Assembly: GCA_021160885.1 (NCBI GenBank) | Contig: JAGHBR010000106.1 | Location: 1 to 5,231 of the forward strand | DNA length: 5,231 nucleotides | Source: Caldisericaceae bacterium | Lineage (GTDB): Bacteria; Calditrichota; Calditrichia; Calditrichales; Calditrichaceae | Reading direction: 5' to 3' | Shown here: piece by piece, positions 1 to 5,231 of the stretch | Layout: each line of letters begins with the position of its first letter | Numbering within the stretch: the first letter of the stretch is position 1 | The notes under the pieces: generated by a model | Seen by the model: only the letters and a program-made list of their open reading frames with translations | Told to the model about the DNA's origin: nothing | Databases searched by the model: none | Program-made: the position numbers and the translations under genes

Positions 1-330
1 AGTAAAACTATAACAGCAGTTGGTCAACGAAGTGCACAGAAATTCACTGAAGATTTTTGTACCATTGATTTTCACAGAACTTTCTGGTCAGTCGGATAAT
101 ATTTCACTAATTGTATGTTTAGAACAGGGAGCAGGGGTAAAAGTAAAAAATTAATAAGTGACAAAGTAGGCGCAAGGCATTTCCTGTCATTCTCACGTAA
201 CAATGCAACCGTTTACCATCAGGAAAAAGAACCAATGCAATTAACAGTATTAAAAATATTAGATTTGTAGTCGTATTTTCCTTAAATTCCGCACGTTCAG
301 AAAAACTGAAAACAATAACAGGGAAATAAA
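1..330. other. Gene-poor leader upstream of the operon
   Basis: No convincing gene is seen here. On the + strand the first frame is open from base 1 to a TAA at 97–99 (32 codons); it could be the C-terminal tail of a gene entering from the left, but the peptide (ending FHRTFWSVG) matches no family I recognise. After that, stops are frequent in the + frames. A − strand open frame at 391–119 is hydrophobic and low in complexity, overlaps the start of the next gene, and looks like chance coding. No tRNA-like cloverleaf is apparent. Promoter hints are weak: TTAACA at 241–246 lacks a good −10 partner, GATAAT at 95–100 lacks a good −35, and TAGATTTG at 260–267 fits the Bacteroidota-type −7 pattern without the expected upstream TTTG. 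The operon promoter probably lies in this stretch, but it cannot be pinned down by eye. Confidence 0.5.
320..324 (+). promoter_or_regulatory. Ribosome binding site for the TTG start at 331
   Basis: AGGGA lies six bases before the TTG at 331. It matters because an in-frame TAA at 316–318 rules out any earlier start, and no ATG occurs in frame until about codon 134, well inside the folded domain. This site plus TTG is therefore the only arrangement seen that gives an intact basic N-terminus and membrane helix. Confidence 0.6.
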
Positions 331-990
331 TTGAGACATCGAAGAAGAACAAGTACGCAAACAATTTCAAAGAAAAAATCAGCTCGCACACAAAGAAAAA
401 CGTTTCCTAAAAAGTCTAAATTTTATAGCGGAAGTTTAAAATTTTTGATTAGTGTGCTTGTCCTTATCGGACTTTTGTATGTGGCTTATGTTTATTTATG
501 GCCGGCATTTAAAACGAAATTGCCAGCCTTTGATAAAATAACACAGATAGAAAATAATAACGCGGAAGACACGGAAGTCAGACCACAGTTACCGGCTGAT
601 GAACAGACTTTGAGTTCAACACCAGAAGAGCCCACTCAACAGAGGGAAACATATCTGCCCAGTATTCAGGTTGAAATCTTGAATGGTTGCGGTCAGCAGG
701 GTATTGCCAAAACTCTGGCCGATCGTTTAATGGATTTAAAGTACGATGTAGTCAATACCGGAAATTACTTAAAGAATGGTAAACCCTTTTTCGAAGTAAA
801 GAAAACACGCGTTATCGACCAGGTAAACTCCGAAAAGACCAGGGAAAAGGCAAAAGAGTTAGCCAAACAAATGGGGCTTTCCGGAGATCAGGTAGAAACC
901 ATCGTCAATCCTAATCCAATTGCCGATATTACCGTGATTATCGGTAAGGATTTTGAACAGTTGAAAATATTTAAAGGAAAAAGTGAATGA
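331..990 (+). CDS. Membrane-anchored LytR C-terminal domain protein
   Basis: A 219-residue protein with three parts. Residues 1–35 are strongly basic (RHRRR near the start, then KKK and further K/R), which by the positive-inside rule keeps the N-terminus in the cytoplasm. Residues about 37–57 form a single hydrophobic membrane helix, followed by an acidic, Pro/Gln-rich linker to about 108. Residues about 111–206 resemble the LytR_C domain (Pfam LytR_C family): VEILNGCGQQGIA opens it, and PIADITVIIGKDF closes it, as in other members. The domain would sit outside the cytoplasmic membrane. In LytR-CpsA-Psr proteins it follows a catalytic domain; here no catalytic domain is present, so the role is unknown, possibly binding an envelope component. 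The start is TTG, fixed by an in-frame stop just upstream. Its TGA overlaps the rsfS ATG by four bases, so the two are probably translationally coupled. Domain call fairly sure; function unknown. Confidence 0.85.
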   Translation: MRHRRRTSTQTISKKKSARTQRKTFPKKSKFYSGSLKFLISVLVLIGLLYVAYVYLWPAFKTKLPAFDKITQIENNNAEDTEVRPQLPADEQTLSSTPEEPTQQRETYLPSIQVEILNGCGQQGIAKTLADRLMDLKYDVVNTGNYLKNGKPFFEVKKTRVIDQVNSEKTREKAKELAKQMGLSGDQVETIVNPNPIADITVIIGKDFEQLKIFKGKSE

Positions 991-1340
991 CATCAGATGA
1001 TCTGGTAAAAAAAATTGCCGATCTGGCATTAGATAAAAAGGCCAAACAAATTGCAATTCTTAATCTAAAAGAAATCACGGATTACACCGATTTTTTTATT
1101 ATCATGACAGGCGAATCCAGTCTGCAAATAAAAGCAATTAGTGATCACATTGAAGATGAATTAGCAAAGCAGGGCATTAAGCCCTACAGCAAAGAAGGTT
1201 ATGAATATTTACGTTGGGTGTTGTTGGATTTTGTAGATGTAGTGGTCCATATCTTTAATCCGGAAGCGCGGGAGTTTTATGGCATTGAACGCCTTTATGC
1301 CGACGCTAAAATGGAATTAGTTACTGAAGAGGAAGTATGA
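987..1340 (+). CDS. rsfS: Ribosomal silencing factor RsfS
   Basis: A 117-residue cytoplasmic protein of the RsfS (Iojap/YbeB) family, of usual length. Members bind ribosomal protein uL14 on the large subunit and block joining of the small subunit, lowering translation in starvation or stationary phase. The family signature is clear: ITDYTDFFIIMTGES at about 30–44, a conserved basic/aromatic stretch SKEGYEYLRWVLLDF around 68–82, then DVVVHIF (84–90) and REFYGIERLYADA (95–107). W77, D81, H88, R95, Y98 and E101 match conserved positions. ATG at 987 has AAGGA at 974–978, eight bases upstream, inside the end of the preceding gene. Both neighbours overlap it by the four bases ATGA, placing it in the middle of a coupled operon. 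In many bacteria rsfS sits near nadD or yqeK; here it is next to argS instead. Confidence 0.96.
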   Translation: MTSDDLVKKIADLALDKKAKQIAILNLKEITDYTDFFIIMTGESSLQIKAISDHIEDELAKQGIKPYSKEGYEYLRWVLLDFVDVVVHIFNPEAREFYGIERLYADAKMELVTEEEV

Positions 1341-2971
1341 CATCTCAGGAATATATTAAAAAGGAATTACAGCGTTTTTTAGACGAGCACAATTTGTCTA
1401 ATATTGAAATTATTTTAGAACGCCCAAAAGAAGAGGCCTTTGGCGATTATGCCTCTACGCTTGCTTTGCAGCTTGCCCGCCATCTTAAAAAGAATCCCCG
1501 GCAAATCGCTGAAGAAATAAAAAATTTCATTACTTTAGACAACCGGTATATTTCGAAGATTGAAATTGCCGGTCCTGGCTTTATCAATTTTTTTACTTCT
1601 AATGAAAATTTGTACGTTCAACTTTCAGAAATTTTAGAGAAAAAAGAAGCCTACGGTAAATCGTCTCTGGGTCAGGGTAAAAAGGCTAATATTGAATTTG
1701 TTAGCGCAAATCCTACAGGCCCTTTGACTATCGGCCATGGCCGTGGGGCGGTGCTTGGCGATACGATTGCCCGTCTGCTTAAAAATATTGGTTACCAGGT
1801 AACGAGGGAATACTATTTTAACAATGCCGGTCGCCAGATGCGAGTTTTGGGTGATTCCGTTCGCCTGCGCTACCTTGAACTTTGCGGGCAGAAAGTAGAC
1901 TTTCCTGAAGATTACTACCAGGGGCAATACATTATTGATATTGCCAGAGAAATTTACAACGAAAAAGGCGATGCATTAAAAGATGAAAATGATGTCACTT
2001 ATTTTAAAGAATTCGCCGAGCAAGTCATTTTTGCCGATATTAAAAAAACGATTCGACGCCTTGGCTTTGAATTTGATGTTTTTTACAACGAAAAGTCATT
2101 GTACGATGAAGGCAAAATAGATCAGGTAGTGCAACAGTTGCGGGAAAAAGGCCTGGTAGCAGAACGGGATGGCGCTGTCTGGTTTTTGACAAGTAAACTG
2201 GGTTTTGACCAGGATCGGGTGACTATCAAAAGTACTGGAGAACCAACCTACCGCTTGCCCGATATTGCTTACCATGTTGAAAAGATTAAACGTGGGTTTG
2301 ATTTAATTATTGACATTTTTGGCGCTGATCATATTGCTACCTATCCCGATGTGCTGGCAGCCGTAAAAGCCTTAGGCTATGACGTCAACAAAATTAAAGT
2401 TTTAATTCATCAGTTTGTAACTTTGTATGAAGGTGAAGAAAAAGTAAAAATGTCCACACGTAAGGCAAATTTCATCACTCTGGATGAACTGATGGATGAA
2501 GTTGGCGTGGACGTAACGCGTTATTTCTTTTTGATGCGCAGCATGAATTCGCATTTGAACTTTGACTTGACGCTGGCTAAAAAGCAATCTGATGAAAATC
2601 CTGTTTTTTACATTCAATATGCCCATGCCCGTATTTGCAGCATTCTGAAATTAGCCACAGAGCGTGAAATTGAACGCGCAGCAAAAGTAGAATTTAACTT
2701 GCTAAACAGCAAAGAAGAGCTAAATTTACTTAAACATTTGGTGCAGTTTCCGCAAACCATTGAGATGGCGGCTCTTAATTTTGAACCCCATCGTGTGGTA
2801 AATTACCTGTTTGAGCTGGCCTCACTGTTTCATAAATTTTACACTGAGTGCCGTGTCATCAGCGATGATTTGGCCTTGAGCCAGGCCCGTCTTGCTTTGA
2901 TTGATGCTGTAAGAATTGTCATTGCCAACGGATTAAAAGTTCTTGGCATTTCAGCCCCGGAACACATGTAA
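1337..2971 (+). CDS. argS: Arginyl-tRNA synthetase
   Basis: A 544-residue class I aminoacyl-tRNA synthetase that joins arginine to tRNA-Arg using ATP; ArgS enzymes generally need the tRNA for amino-acid activation. Residues about 3–88 form the N-terminal Arg-tRNA-synthetase domain that recognises the tRNA elbow. The catalytic core opens with FVSANPTGPL and the HIGH-type motif TIGHGRGA at 131–138, where the first His is Thr. It continues through the active-site stretch FGADHIATYP (328–337) to the KMSKS-type loop KMSTRKANF (371–379), a form usual in ArgS. Residues about 425–544 are the all-helical DALR anticodon-binding domain, ending LKVLGISAPEHM, the normal C-terminus of the family. Length is near the usual 550–580, with no sign of damage. 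The ATG overlaps the rsfS stop as ATGA; GAGGA at 1329–1333 is a rather close Shine-Dalgarno, consistent with coupling. Confidence 0.98.
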   Translation: MTSQEYIKKELQRFLDEHNLSNIEIILERPKEEAFGDYASTLALQLARHLKKNPRQIAEEIKNFITLDNRYISKIEIAGPGFINFFTSNENLYVQLSEILEKKEAYGKSSLGQGKKANIEFVSANPTGPLTIGHGRGAVLGDTIARLLKNIGYQVTREYYFNNAGRQMRVLGDSVRLRYLELCGQKVDFPEDYYQGQYIIDIAREIYNEKGDALKDENDVTYFKEFAEQVIFADIKKTIRRLGFEFDVFYNEKSLYDEGKIDQVVQQLREKGLVAERDGAVWFLTSKLGFDQDRVTIKSTGEPTYRLPDIAYHVEKIKRGFDLIIDIFGADHIATYPDVLAAVKALGYDVNKIKVLIHQFVTLYEGEEKVKMSTRKANFITLDELMDEVGVDVTRYFFLMRSMNSHLNFDLTLAKKQSDENPVFYIQYAHARICSILKLATEREIERAAKVEFNLLNSKEELNLLKHLVQFPQTIEMAALNFEPHRVVNYLFELASLFHKFYTECRVISDDLALSQARLALIDAVRIVIANGLKVLGISAPEHM

Positions 2972-2976
2972 AGGAG
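2970..2976 (+). promoter_or_regulatory. Shine-Dalgarno site that sets the PfkB start
   Basis: AAAGGAG overlaps the argS stop codon (TAA at 2969–2971) and lies five bases before ATG 2982. A TTG at 2943 opens the same frame 13 codons earlier, but that extension lies inside argS, has no comparable site and would add residues before MSLLVVGSIAYD, where the family normally begins. ATG 2982 is therefore the preferred start. Confidence 0.85.
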
Positions 2977-2981
2977 AAAAC

Positions 2982-3881
2982 ATGAGCTTGTTAGTTGTCG
3001 GTTCTATTGCTTACGATACTATCGAAACTCCAACAACCAAAGTTGAAGATTCATTAGGTGGTTCAGCCCTTTACTTTAGCGCTGCAGCCAGTTTATTTTC
3101 TCCGGTAAACGTGGTCGGTGTTGTCGGTTCAGATTTTGACGCGTCCAAAATTTCGTTCCTTAAAAAAAGAGGTGTTAATTTAGACGGCCTTTACATGGAA
3201 AGCGGCAAAACCTTTCGCTGGGGAGGACGCTATTTTGACGACATGAACCGGCGTGAAACTCTGTTTACCTACTTGAATGTTTTTGAACGTTTTCAGCCAG
3301 TAATCCCTGAACATTACAAAAAATCTGAATTTGTCTTTTTAGCCAATATTGATCCTGAATTGCAATTAGATGTATTAAATCAAATTAACAATCCCAAATT
3401 AATTGTGTTGGACACCATGAATTTTTGGATCAGTGGCAAAAGAAAAGAACTGGAAGAAGTGCTTAAGGTAGTTGACATCATTGTTTTGAATGATGAAGAA
3501 GCAAAAGAATTAACCGGCGAAATGGGACTTATTAAGGCAACTAAAGCCATTCCAGCCATGGGGCCGAAAAGTGTAATTGTTAAGAAAGGTGAACATGGCG
3601 CAATGCTTTATCATGAAAATGAATTCTTTTTTGTGCCCGCTTTCCCCCTGGATTCAGTGGTTGATCCTACTGGCGCCGGAGATAGTTTTGCAGGCGGTTT
3701 TATGGGATATCTTGCTAAAACAGGACAAATAGATCAGGCAACTTTAAAAAAAGCTATGGTTTATGGTAGCACTATTGCGTCATTTAATGTTGAAGATTTT
3801 AGCTTTAATCGCTTGGAAAATCTTACCATGAAGGAGATTAAAGAGCGCGTAAAGATATTTAAAAAAATGACTTTTTTTTAA
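2982..3881 (+). CDS. PfkB/ribokinase-family kinase, substrate unknown
   Basis: A 299-residue cytoplasmic kinase of the PfkB (ribokinase-like) family, which phosphorylates sugars, nucleosides or related alcohols with ATP. The N-terminal core begins MSLLVVGSIAYD. The substrate-side glycine motif LGGSALYFSAAAS is at 25–37, the NDEEA motif (linked to Mg/phosphate binding in this fold) at 170–174, and KKGEHGA at 201–207. The C-terminal signature DPTGAGDSFAGGF spans 228–240, with D234 the expected catalytic base. All landmark residues are present, so it should be active. The substrate cannot be read from sequence; it resembles a widespread group annotated only as sugar kinase, with TFRWGGRY and VFLANIDPELQLDVL as distinctive stretches. 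It lies ten bases after argS and is probably the last gene of the operon. Its final codons, reading KKMTFF and the stop, form an A/T inverted repeat and abut the converging gene. Confidence 0.92.
   Translation: MSLLVVGSIAYDTIETPTTKVEDSLGGSALYFSAAASLFSPVNVVGVVGSDFDASKISFLKKRGVNLDGLYMESGKTFRWGGRYFDDMNRRETLFTYLNVFERFQPVIPEHYKKSEFVFLANIDPELQLDVLNQINNPKLIVLDTMNFWISGKRKELEEVLKVVDIIVLNDEEAKELTGEMGLIKATKAIPAMGPKSVIVKKGEHGAMLYHENEFFFVPAFPLDSVVDPTGAGDSFAGGFMGYLAKTGQIDQATLKKAMVYGSTIASFNVEDFSFNRLENLTMKEIKERVKIFKKMTFF
3859..3881. terminator. Possible bidirectional terminator at a convergent junction
   Basis: A perfect inverted repeat: 3859–3867 (TTAAAAAAA) pairs with 3873–3881 (TTTTTTTAA) around the loop TGACT. 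It covers the last seven codons and the stop of the PfkB gene, and ends one base before the stop codon of the opposing gene. Being symmetrical, it would read as an A-tract stem with a U-tract on either strand. There is no G or C in the stem, so the hairpin is weak by intrinsic-terminator standards; it may be no more than a Lys/Phe-rich C-terminus. No better terminator is visible nearby. Confidence 0.3.
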
Positions 3882-5075
3882 TCAATCCACTGCTTTTAAA
3901 ATGATTGTAAAAATACTTCCTTTGCCGGGGGTACTTTCTACTGTTAGTTCTGCACCATGGGCTTCTGTAATTTCTTTAACCATCGAGAGCCCAACGCCAA
4001 TACCACAACCCATAAATTCCACTTTTGAACTTGAATGATGCATTTCATTTTGAACCTCGTAAAAAGGTTCGAAAATTAATCCTAATTTGTCATGGGGAAT
4101 TCCGATACCGTTGTCTGCTACGGAAAGATAGACCAGATTTTTATTTAAATCTAATTTAACGCGTAGTAGAACTTTACCGTTTTCTGGGGTGTACTTTAAA
4201 GCATTTTGCACCAGTTCCCTGACAGCCTTTTCCATTTTTTGCGGATCGATCAACACAAGCGGATCGCGAGGATCCAGTCGATAAGAAAAATCTATTTTTC
4301 TTAATTCAAAAAGGGATTTCATCTTTTTGTAAATATCTAAAATGAGCTGATTAATTTTGTATTTCTTTTTTGCTAATTGCTGAGTGTAATTATTTAGCAG
4401 ACTTAAATCATGCATGTTTTCGACCATTTCACTCATCTCATTGATCGTAGATTGAATAATACCCATGTACTCATTTATCGATTCTGGGGTTGGGATTTCT
4501 TTTAACTCCATAGAGAGCAAATCAAAATAGCCTTTAAGTACGGCCAGAGGCGTCCGCAATTCATGATTGGTTAAAGTAATAAATTTATTCTTGATTTCAT
4601 TTAATTCACGTAACCGATCATTTAAATCTTTTAATTGTTGGTTTTCACGTCTGGCATTAATGGTTTGAACGCAGCGATTAAGAACAATTCGTACATGTTC
4701 AAATGAGACTGGTTTGGTAATATAGTCGAATGCTCCCTGCTTCATTGCTTTAATGGCATTCTCGATGGTGGCAAAGCCGGTAATAACAATGACTTCTGTA
4801 TCCGGATAATTTTTCTTGATCAGGCGGAGGGTTTGTAGCCCATCCATGACCGGCATGTTTAAATCTGTAAAAACAATTTGATAAGGTTTCTTCTTTAATT
4901 TTTCCAGGCCAGCCATGCCGTTTTCGGCTACATCGACTTTGAAACCCAAAAAATCAAACATATCGATATAGCTTTCACGGACTTCAGGTTCGTCTTCAAT
5001 GACCAGAATATTATGCTTCCATTTGGGATGAGTTTTCGTATTTTCTGCTGGTTTTTCTGTGTTCACTGATTGCAT
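3882..5075 (-). CDS. Response regulator receiver–histidine kinase fusion
   Basis: A 397-residue soluble signalling protein with no membrane segment. Residues about 22–136 are a CheY-like receiver: acidic pocket E27/D28, phosphoacceptor D71 in FTDLNMPVMDG, switch T99 and K121 in TKPV. A charged, probably coiled-coil linker (about 140–164) leads to a HisKA dimerisation domain with the H-box NHELRTPL, phospho-accepting H171. HATPase_c follows: N-box ELVQNALKYTPENG (N291), G1 DNGIGIP (321–327), F-box FEPFYE (335–340) and G2 GCGIGVGLSMVKEI (356–369). All catalytic motifs are intact. The receiver-first order suggests that an upstream partner phosphorylates D71 and thereby controls the kinase; there is no DNA-binding output. 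The ATG at 5075 has GGAG seven bases upstream (5086–5083) and directly follows the stop of the previous − strand gene, so the two are likely co-translated. Signal and target are unknown. Confidence 0.95.
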   Translation of the reverse strand: MQSVNTEKPAENTKTHPKWKHNILVIEDEPEVRESYIDMFDFLGFKVDVAENGMAGLEKLKKKPYQIVFTDLNMPVMDGLQTLRLIKKNYPDTEVIVITGFATIENAIKAMKQGAFDYITKPVSFEHVRIVLNRCVQTINARRENQQLKDLNDRLRELNEIKNKFITLTNHELRTPLAVLKGYFDLLSMELKEIPTPESINEYMGIIQSTINEMSEMVENMHDLSLLNNYTQQLAKKKYKINQLILDIYKKMKSLFELRKIDFSYRLDPRDPLVLIDPQKMEKAVRELVQNALKYTPENGKVLLRVKLDLNKNLVYLSVADNGIGIPHDKLGLIFEPFYEVQNEMHHSSSKVEFMGCGIGVGLSMVKEITEAHGAELTVESTPGKGSIFTIILKAVD

Positions 5076-5231
5076 TTAATTACTCCGAAATTTCTCAGGA
5101 ATCTCGATAATGATCTTGCGAATTCTTTCCAGTTCATCATTAATCTTTTCCAGGTATTCATTAGTTTTCGGATCGTTAATATTTAAGTTCTCTTCAAGTA
5201 AAAAAACAGAAGTATTTAGTACACTTAAACG
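5076..5231 (-). CDS. C-terminal end of a probable HisKA-like (DHp) protein, partial
   Basis: The last 51 residues of a gene whose start lies beyond the right edge of the window. The frame is open from base 5231 to a TAA at 5078–5076. The peptide looks like a helical hairpin: helix one RLSVLNTSVFLLEENL, a turn NINDPK, and helix two TNEYLEKINDELERIRKIIIEI, then a short tail EKFRSN. This resembles the part of a histidine-kinase dimerisation domain just after the H-box (compare LAVLKGYFDLL in the neighbour); the phosphoacceptor His would lie a few residues outside the window. No N, G1 or G2 boxes follow, so the protein ends without an HATPase_c domain. It may be a phosphotransfer or dimerisation partner of the downstream receiver–kinase. 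The coding call is well supported by frame, composition and its exact TAA-ATG junction; the domain call is tentative. Confidence 0.7.
   Translation of the reverse strand, partial: RLSVLNTSVFLLEENLNINDPKTNEYLEKINDELERIRKIIIEIPEKFRSN
5083..5086 (-). promoter_or_regulatory. Shine-Dalgarno for the receiver–kinase gene
   Basis: On the − strand GGAG lies seven bases before ATG 5075. It sits within the last codons of the preceding gene, so ribosomes finishing that gene would be positioned on it, which supports translational coupling. Confidence 0.65.

Noticed and set aside
260..267. TAGATTTG as a Bacteroidota-type −7 promoter element
   Set aside because: No TTTG at the expected upstream distance, and the clear Shine-Dalgarno sites argue against a Bacteroidota host; a chance match is likely in AT-rich DNA.
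235..270. Short + strand frame MQLTVLKILDL with AGGA upstream
   Set aside because: Eleven codons with no sign of a leader-peptide attenuator (no codon run, no terminator pair after it); chance is the simplest reading.
119..391. − strand open frame of 90 codons, hydrophobic
   Set aside because: It overlaps the start of the LytR_C gene on the other strand, is low in complexity (runs of L, F, I), has no family resemblance and looks like AT-rich chance coding.
859..1056. − strand open frame across the LytR_C/rsfS junction
   Set aside because: It covers the ends of two supported genes and has no domain or ribosome-site evidence.
1634..1927. − strand open frame inside argS
   Set aside because: It lies wholly within a well-supported conserved gene and its translation has no recognisable domain.
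2402..2626. − strand open frame inside argS
   Set aside because: Antisense shadow of the conserved KMSTR and anticodon-domain region; no independent support.
2943..2981. N-terminal extension of the PfkB gene from TTG 2943
   Set aside because: It lies inside argS, lacks a good ribosome site, and the family start matches ATG 2982, which has AAAGGAG five bases upstream.

Overview
The window carries one run of four + strand genes and, facing it, one complete and one partial two-component signalling gene on the − strand. The DNA is AT-rich (by eye roughly 40% GC). Most starts have clear purine-rich Shine-Dalgarno sequences, which argues against a typical Bacteroidota genome that largely does without them. 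Protein flavour (ArgS with a KMSTR loop, the PfkB subfamily, the receiver–kinase architecture) suggests a free-living, environmental Gram-negative-type bacterium, perhaps from the Calditrichota/FCB side of the tree. That placement is inference from general resemblance, not a proven assignment.

Layout. Positions 1–330 hold no gene I can support; an open + strand frame to a stop at 97–99 could be the tail of a gene entering from the left. The + strand cluster then runs: a membrane-anchored protein with a LytR C-terminal domain (331–990, TTG start); the ribosomal silencing factor rsfS (987–1340, 4-nt ATGA overlap); argS, arginyl-tRNA synthetase (1337–2971, again a 4-nt ATGA overlap); and a PfkB/ribokinase-family kinase of unknown substrate (2982–3881, a 10-nt gap holding a strong Shine-Dalgarno site). 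The tight overlaps imply one translationally coupled operon with a translation theme: RsfS shuts down ribosome assembly during starvation and ArgS charges tRNA-Arg. The links of the LytR_C protein and the sugar/nucleoside-type kinase to that theme are not evident from sequence.

The − strand pair reads toward the operon. The partial gene 5231–5076 ends in a helical hairpin that resembles a histidine-kinase dimerisation domain but has no ATPase domain after it. Its TAA stop directly abuts the ATG of the next gene (5075–3882), a soluble protein with an N-terminal receiver followed by HisKA and HATPase_c domains. The two are probably co-translated and may work in the same phosphorelay. The PfkB gene and the receiver–kinase gene converge with no base between their stop codons; an all-A/T perfect inverted repeat lies exactly there.

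Most of the window is conserved housekeeping sequence. I see no mobile element, CRISPR array, tRNA or rRNA, and no clear evidence of a wholly new system. The points most worth following are the ATPase-less DHp-type protein paired with the receiver–kinase, the zero-gap convergent junction, and the membrane LytR_C protein coupled to rsfS.
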